From: Polaribacter marinus
GTDB taxonomy: Bacteria; Bacteroidota; Bacteroidia; Flavobacteriales; Flavobacteriaceae
Length of the DNA stretch: 64,000 nt
Direction of reading: 5' to 3'
Assembly (NCBI RefSeq): GCF_022662535.1
Contig: NZ_JAKQYM010000004.1
Location: 232,861 to 296,860 of the forward strand
Shown here: piece by piece, positions 51,911 to 61,280 of the stretch
How positions within the stretch are numbered: position 1 is the stretch's first letter
Layout: each line of letters opens with the position of its first letter
Notes under the pieces: model-generated
The model's input: only the letters and a program-made list of their open reading frames with translations
Told to the model about the DNA's origin: nothing
Databases searched by the model: none
Program-made: the position numbers and the translations under genes

Positions 51911-54316
51911 CTATTTACCAGATAAATGGATCTCTGTAAATTCTTTATTGATAATGATAGATTTTGTTTTTGTATTTTTTAAATGGCTAAAATCTATTTC
52001 TACATTATCAATTTGAATAGAAGTGATTTTAAATGGAAGGTTGTGGAAAATAATATGAAACTCTTTATAATTAGCATCAAATTTACCTTGTTTGTGCTGC
52101 TGAAGTATAAATTCTTCTTTTTTTCCTGTTACTTTAAAGGTCCTTAAACTATATCTTCCTTTTTTATAATCATAACCGTCATGTGCATCGTCATATAATT
52201 GAGATTTTTCTTTACCATTTTTATAGTAAACATCTAAAGTAATTTTATCAAACTTTTTTTCATCAACATATTGTTGTACTGGATATTTTGGAATCACTGC
52301 TCCTTCTTTAATAAAGATTGGCATGCTATCTAAATCGGCATCTACCCACATTTCTTTACCACCTTCAACAACTTCATTTGTCCAGAAATTATACCAAATT
52401 CCTCGAGGAATATACATTCTTCTACCTTTGGCATTTGCTTCTAAAATAGGGCAAACTAGTATTTTATCACCATAAACAAACTCATCACTTCTATAATGTG
52501 TATGTGGATCTTCTTGATCAAATAATACAAGTGATTTTAAAATAGGAGTTCCGTTGTTAATATAGCTCCAAAAAGCAGTGTATAAATAAGGTAAAAGTTG
52601 ATATCTAATTTCTACAAATTTTCTTACAATGTCTGTAATTTCATCTCCAAAAACCCAAGGTTCTTGATCTCCATGATCACCAGAAGAATGTACTCTACAA
52701 AATGCATGAAAAACTCCTAATTGAATCCATCTAGCAAAAAGTTCGCCTTGTGGTTGTTCTGCAAAACCACCAATATCGCTTCCTGCGAAAGAAAAACCAG
52801 ACATAGCCATTCTTTGTGCTTGTACATTTGCAATCCATAAATGTTCCCAAGTAGCAATATTATCTCCCATCCAAGTAGAAGTGTAACGTTGGGTACCCGA
52901 ATATGCAGCTCTAGTAATTACAAAAGGTCTTTTTGGATATGCATATTTTTTTAAACCATGATAGGTTGCACGTGCCATTTGCATTCCGTAAACATTATGT
53001 GCTTTTCTGTGACTACAAGGGTTTCCGTCATAATCATGGCGAACATCATCTGGAAAAGATTTGTTTGGAACCTCCATAACTGCTGGTTCATTCATATCAT
53101 TCCAAACTCCCTTTACTCCAATTTCTTCTATCAATTCTTTAAATAAACCAGACCACCATTCTCTAACTTCTGGTTTTGTATAATCTGGAAAATAACATTC
53201 TCCAGGCCAAACTTTACCTTTCATATAAGGACCGTCTGCACGTTTACAAAAATAATCTTTGTCTAATGCTTCTTTAAAAACATCGTATTCTAAATCTATT
53301 TTAATTCCTGGATCTATAATAACTACAGTTTTAAAACCATCATTTTCTAGTTCTTTTACCATTCTTTTAGGGTCAGGAAAATGATTTTTATCCCAAGTAA
53401 AACAACGAAAACCATCCATATAATCGATGTCTAAATATATCGCATCGCAAGGAATTTTTAAGTCTCTAAAGGTTTTTGTTACTTCTTTTACATTACTTTC
53501 TGGGTAATAACTCCATTTACATTGATGAAACCCTAATGCCCAAAGTGGAGGTAATGCATGAGGCTTACCTGTTAAATCTGTATAATTGGCTACTACATCT
53601 TCCATTTTTGGACCATAAATAAAGTAGTAGTTCATTTCTCCTCCTTGTGCCCAAAAACTTGTTACATTTCTTCTTTCTTGTGCAAAATCGAAATGTGTTT
53701 TAAATGTATTGTCAAAGAAAATTCCATAAGACTTATTATCTTGAATAGCTGTGTAAAAAGGAATTGCTTTGTAGATAGGATCTGTGTCTTTACCAAAAGC
53801 ATAAGAATCTGTAACCCAATTTTCGAAACGTTTTCCTTTCATATTTACACTAACGGGTTTATCTCCTAAACCGTAAAAACTTTCAGATTTTTGACAAATC
53901 TTACTCATTTTTACAATATCTCCACCAAATTCATAACTTTCTTCCCAATGAAAACCTATTTCATCTTCATTAATAAGTTTTAAGTCTACTGCATCGTATA
54001 AACTTACTTGTAAACTTATTTTTTCTACTTTACAAATTAATTTTGATGTTGTAATTATGTAATGAGTTTCGTTTTCTGAAATTTCTAAAAAATTATAACC
54101 CCTCGAGGCATGAATAGTGATTCCGTAAGAAAAGTCATTTTCAAATTTCCCTGTAGTAGAATATCTAAATCTAATGACACTATCTCTAATAACAGTTAGT
54201 TGTAGAATTACATTGTTTTCTGTAGTAAAATAAAGTGTATCTACATCTTTTTCGTAAGTTTTTATTGCTGAAGGAAATAAATTTCCTTTTTGTTCTAACT
54301 CTGTGTTAACAATCAT
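51911..54316 (-). CDS. Glycoside hydrolase family 31 alpha-glucosidase
   Basis: An 801-residue GH31 enzyme. The N-terminal beta domain (1-240) includes FYGLGDKP, and the catalytic barrel has the nucleophile D407 in GVWNDMNEP, WMGDNIATWEHL and the GSDIGGFAEQP region with the acid/base Asp. The C-terminal domain is beta-rich. It has no signal peptide, so it is probably cytoplasmic and releases glucose from alpha-linked glucans. It lies downstream of glgACB but behind their terminator, so it has its own promoter; the 5' region contains CGATAACGTT (54389-54398) and TATCA-N6-TGATA (54411-54426). Confidence 0.92.
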   Translation of the reverse strand: MIVNTELEQKGNLFPSAIKTYEKDVDTLYFTTENNVILQLTVIRDSVIRFRYSTTGKFENDFSYGITIHASRGYNFLEISENETHYIITTSKLICKVEKISLQVSLYDAVDLKLINEDEIGFHWEESYEFGGDIVKMSKICQKSESFYGLGDKPVSVNMKGKRFENWVTDSYAFGKDTDPIYKAIPFYTAIQDNKSYGIFFDNTFKTHFDFAQERRNVTSFWAQGGEMNYYFIYGPKMEDVVANYTDLTGKPHALPPLWALGFHQCKWSYYPESNVKEVTKTFRDLKIPCDAIYLDIDYMDGFRCFTWDKNHFPDPKRMVKELENDGFKTVVIIDPGIKIDLEYDVFKEALDKDYFCKRADGPYMKGKVWPGECYFPDYTKPEVREWWSGLFKELIEEIGVKGVWNDMNEPAVMEVPNKSFPDDVRHDYDGNPCSHRKAHNVYGMQMARATYHGLKKYAYPKRPFVITRAAYSGTQRYTSTWMGDNIATWEHLWIANVQAQRMAMSGFSFAGSDIGGFAEQPQGELFARWIQLGVFHAFCRVHSSGDHGDQEPWVFGDEITDIVRKFVEIRYQLLPYLYTAFWSYINNGTPILKSLVLFDQEDPHTHYRSDEFVYGDKILVCPILEANAKGRRMYIPRGIWYNFWTNEVVEGGKEMWVDADLDSMPIFIKEGAVIPKYPVQQYVDEKKFDKITLDVYYKNGKEKSQLYDDAHDGYDYKKGRYSLRTFKVTGKKEEFILQQHKQGKFDANYKEFHIIFHNLPFKITSIQIDNVEIDFSHLKNTKTKSIIINKEFTEIHLSGK

Positions 54317-54512
54317 ATTAGCTTGTTTGTTTGACTTGTAAAAATCGTAAAAGTTTGTATAACATAGAAGTTATAAGTGTTTTATTTACGATAACGTTTG
54401 AGTGTAAATGTATCATTTTAGTGATAAAAAAGAAGTGAAATTTAAAGTGATTTCTGTGAGTTAAGTAGAATTTTGAATCTCTCAAAAAAAACAGTCTATT
54501 TTTATAGATGTA

Positions 54513-54568
54513 AAAATAAACCTTGCCTTTTTTTAATATTTAATATTAAAAAAGAAGTAAGGTTTATT
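54513..54568 (-). terminator. Long hairpin terminator overlapping the glgB stop codon
   Basis: AAATAAACCTT and AAGGTTTATTT form the base, and TTTTTTAATATT/AATATTAAAAAA form the upper stem. The right arm includes the glgB stop codon. It separates glgACB from the GH31 gene. Confidence 0.65.
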
Positions 54569-56471
54569 TGAATTTAAAAGCTAGCATGCTTAATGGTGGT
54601 AGATTTAATTCAATAGAATTTTTTCGGGTATTCCATTCTTTTTTATCGGATTTTAATTTTTTATTTTTAAAATTCCCCGTACCGTTATATTTTGTAGCAT
54701 CACTATTAAAAATCTCTTTTAATATTCCTGATTTAGGTAAACCTATTCTGTATTTTTCTCTTGGAACAGGAGTAAGGTTTAAAACAATAATTATATGATC
54801 ATTTTCATGATTTCCTTTTCTTATAAAAGAAATTACAGAATTTTCATGATCTCCATGATCTATCCATTCAAAGCCGTCATAAGAAAATTGTTTTTGGTAT
54901 AAAGCAGGTTCTGTTTTGTATAATTTATTTAAATCTTTTACAAATGTTTGAGCATCTTTATGTATATTATAGTTCAATAAATGCCAATCTAAGCTTTGTT
55001 GAAAATTCCACTCTGATGTTTGTCCAAATTCACTTCCTTGAAATAATAATTTTGTTCCTGGATGTGTAAACATAAAACCGTACAACAATCTTAAATTTGC
55101 AAAACGTTGCCATTCATCACCTGGCATTTTAGAAACAATAGATTTTTTACCATATACAACTTCATCATGTGAAAGCGGTAACATAAAGTTTTCTGTAAAA
55201 GCGTAGTTTAGGCTAAAAGTTAAATCGTTTTGGTGATGTTTTCTGTAAATAGGTTCTTTGGCAAAATAGTCTAATGTATCGTGCATCCAACCCATCATCC
55301 ATTTCATTCCAAAACCTAAACCATCTGCAAAAACAGGACTAGAAACTTTAGGGAAAGAAGTAGATTCTTCTGCAATGGTTTGTACATCCGGAAAGTTTTC
55401 ATAAACAGCAACATTCATTTCTTTTAAAAAGCTAATGGCTTCTAAATTTTCTCTTCCTCCAAACTGATTTGGTTCCCATTCTCCTTCTTCTCTAGAATAA
55501 TCTAAAAATAACATGGAAGCAACTGCATCTACACGTAGACCATCTGCATGATATTGATCTAACCAAAAAAGTGCGTTACTAATTAAAAATGATTTTACTT
55601 CGTTTCGTCCGTAATTAAAAATTAGACTTTTCCAATCTTGATGATAACCTTTTTTTGGGTCGGGATGTTCATATAAACTAGAGCCATCAAAATTACCCAA
55701 ACCATGAGCATCCGACGGAAAGTGTGATGGAACCCAATCTAGGATAACTCCAATTCCTTTTTCATGAAATTTATCAACCAAAAATTTAAATTCATCAGGA
55801 TAACCAAAACGCGAAGTAGGAGCAAAGTAACCTGTTATTTGATAACCCCAACTTGGATCGTAAGGGAATTCCATGATGGGCATTAATTCTACATGAGTAA
55901 AATTCATTTCTGCTACATAATCTACCAATTCTTTTGCTAATTCAGTATAACTTAAAAACCTGTTTTCTTCTAAATGCTGTTTCCAGGAACCTAGATGAAC
56001 TTCATAAACAGCGTAAGGGGCATCTAATGCGTTATTCTGTTTTCGATTTTTCATCCATGCTTTATCTTTCCAATTATAGCTATCTTTCCAAACTATAGAA
56101 GCAGTTTTTGGTGGATGTTCACATCTTCTGGCATAGGGATCTGCTTTTTCTGTAATGATATCATTATTAGAACTGTAAATTTTATACTTATATAAATTTC
56201 CTTTTCCTACAAAAGGGATAAATCCCTCCCAAATTCCACTTTTATCCCAACGAACATTTAATTGATGTTCAGTATCATCCCAAAAATTAAAATCACCAAT
56301 TACAGAAACGGATTTTGCGCTAGGAGCCCAAACTGCAAAATAAGTACCTTCTATACCTTCTTTGGTTGTAATGTGTGAACCGAATTTTTCATATAATTTA
56401 TAATGCTTTCCTGCCTTAAATAAATTGATGTCAAATTCTGAAAATAAACTATGCGCTATAACTTTAGACAT
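54564..56471 (-). CDS. glgB: 1,4-alpha-glucan branching enzyme
   Basis: A 635-residue GH13 branching enzyme that adds alpha-1,6 branches to glycogen. The N-terminal CBM48 domain (about 25-115) is followed by the barrel with the nucleophile D315 in LRVDAVASM, the acid/base Glu near 368 in TIAEES and the LPLSHDEVVYGK motif. The C-terminal beta domain is complete. It is the last gene of glgA-glgC-glgB, 28 bp after glgC. Confidence 0.95.
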   Translation of the reverse strand: MSKVIAHSLFSEFDINLFKAGKHYKLYEKFGSHITTKEGIEGTYFAVWAPSAKSVSVIGDFNFWDDTEHQLNVRWDKSGIWEGFIPFVGKGNLYKYKIYSSNNDIITEKADPYARRCEHPPKTASIVWKDSYNWKDKAWMKNRKQNNALDAPYAVYEVHLGSWKQHLEENRFLSYTELAKELVDYVAEMNFTHVELMPIMEFPYDPSWGYQITGYFAPTSRFGYPDEFKFLVDKFHEKGIGVILDWVPSHFPSDAHGLGNFDGSSLYEHPDPKKGYHQDWKSLIFNYGRNEVKSFLISNALFWLDQYHADGLRVDAVASMLFLDYSREEGEWEPNQFGGRENLEAISFLKEMNVAVYENFPDVQTIAEESTSFPKVSSPVFADGLGFGMKWMMGWMHDTLDYFAKEPIYRKHHQNDLTFSLNYAFTENFMLPLSHDEVVYGKKSIVSKMPGDEWQRFANLRLLYGFMFTHPGTKLLFQGSEFGQTSEWNFQQSLDWHLLNYNIHKDAQTFVKDLNKLYKTEPALYQKQFSYDGFEWIDHGDHENSVISFIRKGNHENDHIIIVLNLTPVPREKYRIGLPKSGILKEIFNSDATKYNGTGNFKNKKLKSDKKEWNTRKNSIELNLPPLSMLAFKFK

Positions 56472-56499
56472 TTAGTTGTTTTAGGTAAATAAAATTTAA

Positions 56500-57765
56500 T
56501 TATTGAATTTTTGTTCCTTTGGTAATTGTAGCGCCTTTTTTAATCACAACAATCCCGTCTTTTATTAAGTAGTTCTCAGTTTCTTTATCTTCTAGATGTG
56601 CTCCTCCATTAATGATAACATCATCGCCAATTCTACAATTTTTGTCTATGATACAGTTGTTTATTTTACAATGATCTCCAATTCCTAAAAGGTTATCTAT
56701 TTTATATTTTTCTATATCTTCTAACGATTCGTAATAATCGCTACCCATCATATACGTATTTGTTATTACGGATCCTTTTCCTATTCTAGAACGAATACCA
56801 ATTACACTTTTTTCAATTTTATCTGCGTGAATTAAACATCCGTCAGCAATCACAGCTTTGTTTAACATAGATCCAGAAATTTTAGAAGTTGGTAAAATTC
56901 TTGCTCTTGTATAAACTCTGTTTTTATCGTATAAATTAAATTTTGGGATTTCATCTGTTAATCCTAAATTAGCTTCGAAGAAAGACTCTATAGTTCCAAT
57001 ATCTGTCCAATATCCTTCGTATTGATAGCTTACTGTTTTATGATTGTGAATAGATTGAGGTATAATTTCTTTACCAAAATCTATAGTGTCTGGGTTTTCC
57101 ATCAACTTTATTAATAGATCTCTATTAAAAATATAGATTCCCATAGAAGCTAAATAATTTCTTCCTTCTTTTTTCATTTCGTTACTTACATCAGATGTCC
57201 AATCGGGTAACAATTCTGCAGCGGGTTTTTCTATAAATGAAGTAATTTTATTTTCATCATCTGTTTTTAAAAGACCAAAACCTGTTGCATCTTTTGCATT
57301 TACAGGATAAGTTGCTATAGAAATTTCTGCATTACTTTCTTTATGTTTTTTTATCATATCCTGAAAATCCATATTGTATAATTGATCTCCAGAAAGAATC
57401 AGCGCATATTCAAATTCATTACTTAAAAAGTGATGCATGCTTTGTCTTACTGCATCTGCAGTTCCTTGAAACCATTTGTCACTTTTCATAGTTTGTTCTG
57501 CTGCCAAAACATCTACAAAAGCTTGACTAAAAAAACTAAAGTGATAGGTGTTTTTTATATGTTTATTTAAAGAAGCAGAATTAAACTGAGTTAAAACATA
57601 TATTCTTTTAATATTAGAATTTATACAGTTAGAAATAGGAATATCTACCAATCTATATTTACCAGCAATTGGGACTGCTGGTTTTGATCTATTTGCTGTT
57701 AATGGGTATAATCTAGATCCTTGTCCACCACCTAAAATAATTGATAATACATTTTTGTTATTCAT
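56500..57765 (-). CDS. glgC: Glucose-1-phosphate adenylyltransferase
   Basis: A 421-residue enzyme that makes ADP-glucose for glycogen synthesis. The nucleotidyltransferase start ILGGGQGSRLYPLTANRSKPAVPIAGKYR is split as ILGGGQGSRLYPLT and KPAVPIAG; ILSGDQLYNMDF and the IEKP loop follow, with a left-handed beta-helix of hexapeptide repeats at about 300-421. It starts 3 bp after the glgA stop, so the two genes are tightly coupled. Confidence 0.95.
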   Translation of the reverse strand: MNNKNVLSIILGGGQGSRLYPLTANRSKPAVPIAGKYRLVDIPISNCINSNIKRIYVLTQFNSASLNKHIKNTYHFSFFSQAFVDVLAAEQTMKSDKWFQGTADAVRQSMHHFLSNEFEYALILSGDQLYNMDFQDMIKKHKESNAEISIATYPVNAKDATGFGLLKTDDENKITSFIEKPAAELLPDWTSDVSNEMKKEGRNYLASMGIYIFNRDLLIKLMENPDTIDFGKEIIPQSIHNHKTVSYQYEGYWTDIGTIESFFEANLGLTDEIPKFNLYDKNRVYTRARILPTSKISGSMLNKAVIADGCLIHADKIEKSVIGIRSRIGKGSVITNTYMMGSDYYESLEDIEKYKIDNLLGIGDHCKINNCIIDKNCRIGDDVIINGGAHLEDKETENYLIKDGIVVIKKGATITKGTKIQ

Positions 57766-57768
57766 AAC

Positions 57769-59169
57769 TTATTTTTTTAATGATTTATATAAATTTACAT
57801 ATTCTTGAGCTGAATTGCTCCAAGAATGATCTATTAACATAATTTTTTTAGAGTTTTTAAGAAAATCTTTTTGGTTATTATAAAATAAAGCTGCTCTAGA
57901 AATAGCATTGGTTACTTTCTCTATAGTCACACCATTATGACAAATACCAAAACCATTCTCGTTGATATCTGTTACAGTGTCTTTTAAACCTCCAATTTTA
58001 TTAACAATTGGCACAGTACCGTATCTTAAAGCATACATTTGGTTTAAGCCACATGGTTCTACTCTAGATGGCATCAATAAAAAATCAGCTCCGGCATAAA
58101 TTATATGAGATAGTTTTTCATCGTAACCTATATAACTATTGTAGTTTTTTAAATTATCTAAAGTAGATAATTTTTGTTCTGTTTCTTTATGTCCAGAACC
58201 TAATAATAAAATTGAAATGTCATTTTCTTGTAAAGCTTTTTCAAATATTTCTGGAAATAAATCAGCTCCTTTTTCTCCAACCAATCGTCCTATAAAAACA
58301 AAAAGAGGTTTTTTTTCATCTAAATCAAATTCTTTACATAGCCAGTTTTTATTTGTTTCTTTTCCTAATTTAACTGTAGACTGATTGTATGCTTTTTTGA
58401 TATAACTGTCTGTTTCTGGATTCCAAACATTCCAATCTATTCCATTTAAAATGCCAACACATTTAGCACTTTCGTGTCTTAGTAAGCTTTCTAAACCATT
58501 TGCATTTTGTTTTAATTCTTCCATGTAAGAAGGCGAAACTGTAGTAACTTTCCAAGCACATTTTATAGCTGCTGCTAGTGGATTTACATTGCTATTCCAG
58601 TCTAATAAACCTACTTTATCAAAATTAAATGCTGGTATTAAATGTACTTTATGATGTGGGAACCAACCTTGATATTGGGCGTTGTGTATTGTTAGAACCG
58701 TTGGGGTATGTTTTAAAGATTCATATTTAAAACATTCAGATATCATAAAAGGAATTAATCCTGTATGATGATCATGTGTGTGAATTAAATCCGGTTTGTC
58801 TTCTAAGGTAAGAATCCAATTTAAAGTAGCAATTTGAAATGCTAAAAAACGTTCTGTATCATCTGCAGAATAAACGTAATCTTTAAATAATAATTTAGGA
58901 ACATCCACACAAAATAAATCAAAACCTAAATCTTGATCTTGTAGTTTTAAAATTCGAAAGTCAAAACTTTCTTCTCCAAGAAATAAGCTACTTTTATAAA
59001 CCTCTATATAGTTGTTGTTTTTTGTAAAAGCAATATCATAAAAAGGCATTATAACATTACTGTTTATATGTAACTCTTGTTGGTATTTAGGTAGGGCGCC
59101 AACAACATCTGCTAAACCACCAACTTTAGCAACGGGATAACATTCAGCACTTATGTGTAGTATATTCAC
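57769..59169 (-). CDS. glgA: Glycogen synthase, GT5 family
   Basis: A 466-residue ADP-glucose-dependent glycogen synthase. The KVGGLADVVGALPKY motif (residues about 15-29) binds ADP-glucose; HTHDHHTGL, ILNGIDWNVWNP and the C-terminal FLLMPSRVEPCGLNQMYALRYG loop complete the family set. The start codon is GTG at 59169. A 17-bp-arm near-palindrome (59171-59207) lies one base upstream of it, overlapping the likely promoter. It leads the operon glgA-glgC-glgB. Confidence 0.95.
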   Translation of the reverse strand: MNILHISAECYPVAKVGGLADVVGALPKYQQELHINSNVIMPFYDIAFTKNNNYIEVYKSSLFLGEESFDFRILKLQDQDLGFDLFCVDVPKLLFKDYVYSADDTERFLAFQIATLNWILTLEDKPDLIHTHDHHTGLIPFMISECFKYESLKHTPTVLTIHNAQYQGWFPHHKVHLIPAFNFDKVGLLDWNSNVNPLAAAIKCAWKVTTVSPSYMEELKQNANGLESLLRHESAKCVGILNGIDWNVWNPETDSYIKKAYNQSTVKLGKETNKNWLCKEFDLDEKKPLFVFIGRLVGEKGADLFPEIFEKALQENDISILLLGSGHKETEQKLSTLDNLKNYNSYIGYDEKLSHIIYAGADFLLMPSRVEPCGLNQMYALRYGTVPIVNKIGGLKDTVTDINENGFGICHNGVTIEKVTNAISRAALFYNNQKDFLKNSKKIMLIDHSWSNSAQEYVNLYKSLKK

Positions 59170-59170
59170 T

Positions 59171-59207
59171 ATATTTTGTGGATTTAGAAGCTAAATCTAC
59201 AAAATAT
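59171..59207 (-). promoter_or_regulatory. Near-perfect palindrome abutting the glgA start
   Basis: Arms ATATTTTGTGGATTTAG and CTAAATCTACAAAATAT, 17 bp each with one mismatch and a 3-bp spacer. It sits directly before the GTG start of glgA. A -7-like TATATTTTG overlaps the distal arm on the minus strand. It could be an operator of a dimeric regulator or an RNA hairpin that hides the start codon. It is not a terminator, because no T-run follows. Confidence 0.55.
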
Positions 59208-59307
59208 ATATTCAGTTTAAAAATTGATTTTAATTATTAAGATTCTCTTAATAAATTGATAACTTCACTAAGGATTCAATATATATGTTTTAAAAAAATA
59301 TATTTAA

Positions 59308-59889
59308 TTATGAATTTCTTTGTTTATTGATTTCATCTTGAAGTTGACGACGCATTTTTTGTTCCCTTTCTAAAGATTTTTTTCTGTGTTCTTCGTATTC
59401 TTTTTCTACATCAAAAAGATTCTCTTTTGCTTTCTTGGTAAGTACGTTGCTTCTAGTAAATTTAAAGATAAAATAAAATAATCCTAAAAGTAATATTATA
59501 ATAATACTCCATAGTAAAAGATTGTATGTTGTTTTGTTTAGCATCATTCCAAAAAGTGAAATGGAATTTTCTTTTTTATTAGCTAATTCTAATTCTAATT
59601 GAGTTTTATTTAGTTGTTCTTTAATTAAAGAAATATTTTCTTTTTCAGTTTTTAATAAATTTTCTTTTTCAAGAATTGTGCTTTTTAATTTTTTTAATGA
59701 GTCTAATGCATTCTTTTTTAATAAAACATACTTTTGTTTATCAATAACTTTATAAGCCTGGTAGGTGCTAGATGTTCTATAAATCTTGTCGAATTGATTT
59801 TCTAAAGTATTTAGGTCTTGATTAGCTTCTTGTGAAAAAGTAAAAGTAGAAACAAGGCTAAAGAATAAGATAAGTATAAACGGTCTCAT
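59308..59889 (-). CDS. Hypothetical exported coiled-coil membrane protein
   Basis: A 193-residue protein with a signal peptide (MRPFILILFFSLVSTFTFSQ), a long coiled-coil region (about 45-110, LEKENLLKTEKENISLIKEQ), a membrane helix (about 123-143, LLLWSIIIILLLGLFYFIF) and a charged helical tail (EKEYEEHRKKSLEREQKMRR). Homologues in Flavobacteriaceae carry misleading labels such as tRNA methyltransferase, but nothing here resembles one. It lies downstream of rplT behind a terminator. Confidence 0.75.
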   Translation of the reverse strand: MRPFILILFFSLVSTFTFSQEANQDLNTLENQFDKIYRTSSTYQAYKVIDKQKYVLLKKNALDSLKKLKSTILEKENLLKTEKENISLIKEQLNKTQLELELANKKENSISLFGMMLNKTTYNLLLWSIIIILLLGLFYFIFKFTRSNVLTKKAKENLFDVEKEYEEHRKKSLEREQKMRRQLQDEINKQRNS

Positions 59890-59917
59890 GTGATTTTATT
59901 TTGATTGTAAATTTATA

Positions 59918-59948
59918 AAAAAAACCCAAACAAAAAGTTTGGGTTTTT
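59918..59948. terminator. Terminator after rplT
   Basis: Arms AAAAACCCAAAC / GTTTGGGTTTTT with a 5-nt loop and runs of A and T on both sides. It ends the thrS-infC-rpmI-rplT operon on the minus strand. Confidence 0.85.
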
Positions 59949-59971
59949 AAATATAAGCAAGTATTATTATA

Positions 59972-60316
59972 TTATTTAATTTTCTCTACAACTGCCTTAA
60001 AAGCGTCTGGGTTGTTTACAGCTAAATCAGCTAAAACCTTACGGTTTAATTCGATTTGGTTAGCTTTCACTTTTCCCATAAACTGAGAGTAAGACATTCC
60101 GTGTAAACGAGCTGCAGCATTAATACGTACAATCCATAAAGAACGGAAGTTTCTCTTATTGTTTTTACGGTCTCTGTATGCGTAAAGCATACCTTTTTCA
60201 ACTGCATTTTTTGCTACTGTATAGACGTTTTTTCTACGTCCAAAGTAACCTTTTGCAGCCTTCAAGATTTTTTTTCTTCTTTTTCTTGAGGCTACTGAAT
60301 TTACTGATCTTGGCAT
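59972..60316 (-). CDS. rplT: Ribosomal protein bL20
   Basis: A 114-residue bL20 with the basic N-terminal tail ([20 protein letters not shown]) and the globular motif [19 protein letters not shown]. It belongs to the large subunit and is an assembly protein that in other bacteria represses its own operon. Last gene of the infC operon. Confidence 0.97.
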   Translation of the reverse strand: MPRSVNSVASRKRRKKILKAAKGYFGRRKNVYTVAKNAVEKGMLYAYRDRKNNKRNFRSLWIVRINAAARLHGMSYSQFMGKVKANQIELNRKVLADLAVNNPDAFKAVVEKIK

Positions 60317-60410
60317 AATTTCAATGTGTTTTGTAGTAGGCGATTCATTAAAGAATACTTTTTATTTTTGGCCTAACTCCATGGTTAATAATTAAATTCC
60401 CTTATTAAAC

Positions 60411-60608
60411 TTATTTTAAGTTTAACTGTTGCTTAATGTTTGACTCGTCTGATTTATGTACTAAACCATCGTGAGTTAACTTTAATTTACGTTTTTTAGA
60501 CTTCTTTGTTAAGATGTGACTTTTAAACGCGTGCTTTCTTTTAATCTTTCCAGTACCAGTAACTTTAAAACGTTTTTTGGCGCTAGATTTGGTTTTCATT
60601 TTAGGCAT
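60411..60608 (-). CDS. rpmI: Ribosomal protein bL35
   Basis: A 65-residue bL35 ([39 protein letters not shown]), of the usual size and very basic. It lies between infC and rplT in the conserved order. Confidence 0.97.
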   Translation of the reverse strand: MPKMKTKSSAKKRFKVTGTGKIKRKHAFKSHILTKKSKKRKLKLTHDGLVHKSDESNIKQQLNLK

Positions 60609-60641
60609 CTCTCCTTCGTTTTTATCTTGCTTATAAGATTT

Positions 60642-61202
60642 TTATTTTACTTTTTTGGGAGCAATAAACATAATCATACGTTTACCTTCTAATTTTGGTA
60701 ATTGCTCCACTTTACCATATTCTTCAAGTTCTTGAGCTAATTTTAATAATAAAATTTGTCCTTGTTCTTTAAAAATAATAGAACGTCCTTTAAAAAATAC
60801 AAATGCTTTTAATTTAGCTCCTTCTTGCAAGAACTTAAGCGCATGCTTCTTTTTAAATTCATAATCATGCTCATCAGTTTGAGGTCCAAAACGTATTTCT
60901 TTAATAGTAACTTTTGTTGCTTTTGATTTTAAAGATTTTTCGCGCTTCTTCTGCTCATACAAGAATTTCTTGTAATCAATAATTTTACAAACAGGGGGTT
61001 TTGCTTTTGGTGAAATCTCTACCAAATCCAACTCCTGTTCAATGGCCAATTCTTTAGCTTTCTCTAAAGGATATACACCAACTTCTACATTATCGCCCAC
61101 AAGACGAACTTCGTCAACATATTTTATTTTTTCATTAATCCTATGTTGATCTTCTTTGATTACTCTTAACGGTCTTCTCGACCTACTTCTACGTATTGCT
61201 AT
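60642..61202 (-). CDS. infC: Translation initiation factor IF-3, non-AUG start
   Basis: 186 residues if started at ATA 61202: it reads (M)[20 protein letters not shown], then [20 protein letters not shown]. In-frame TAA lies two codons before this ATA, and no ATG, GTG or TTG falls between it and the conserved [10 protein letters not shown] region, so the start must be non-standard (ATA at 61202 or 61196). A GTG start at 61100 would delete 34 conserved residues. IF-3 binds the 30S subunit and checks start-codon pairing; in E. coli the AUU start of infC lets IF-3 repress itself. Motifs such as [18 protein letters not shown] and [15 protein letters not shown] confirm the family. Confidence 0.93.
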   Translation of the reverse strand: MAIRRSRSRRPLRVIKEDQHRINEKIKYVDEVRLVGDNVEVGVYPLEKAKELAIEQELDLVEISPKAKPPVCKIIDYKKFLYEQKKREKSLKSKATKVTIKEIRFGPQTDEHDYEFKKKHALKFLQEGAKLKAFVFFKGRSIIFKEQGQILLLKLAQELEEYGKVEQLPKLEGKRMIMFIAPKKVK

Positions 61203-61280
61203 GACTTATAAATTTAAAATTTAACTTATGGTTGTTTTCCAACCTGCTTATTTATTCTTTTTGAATAATTTCAAAATTAA

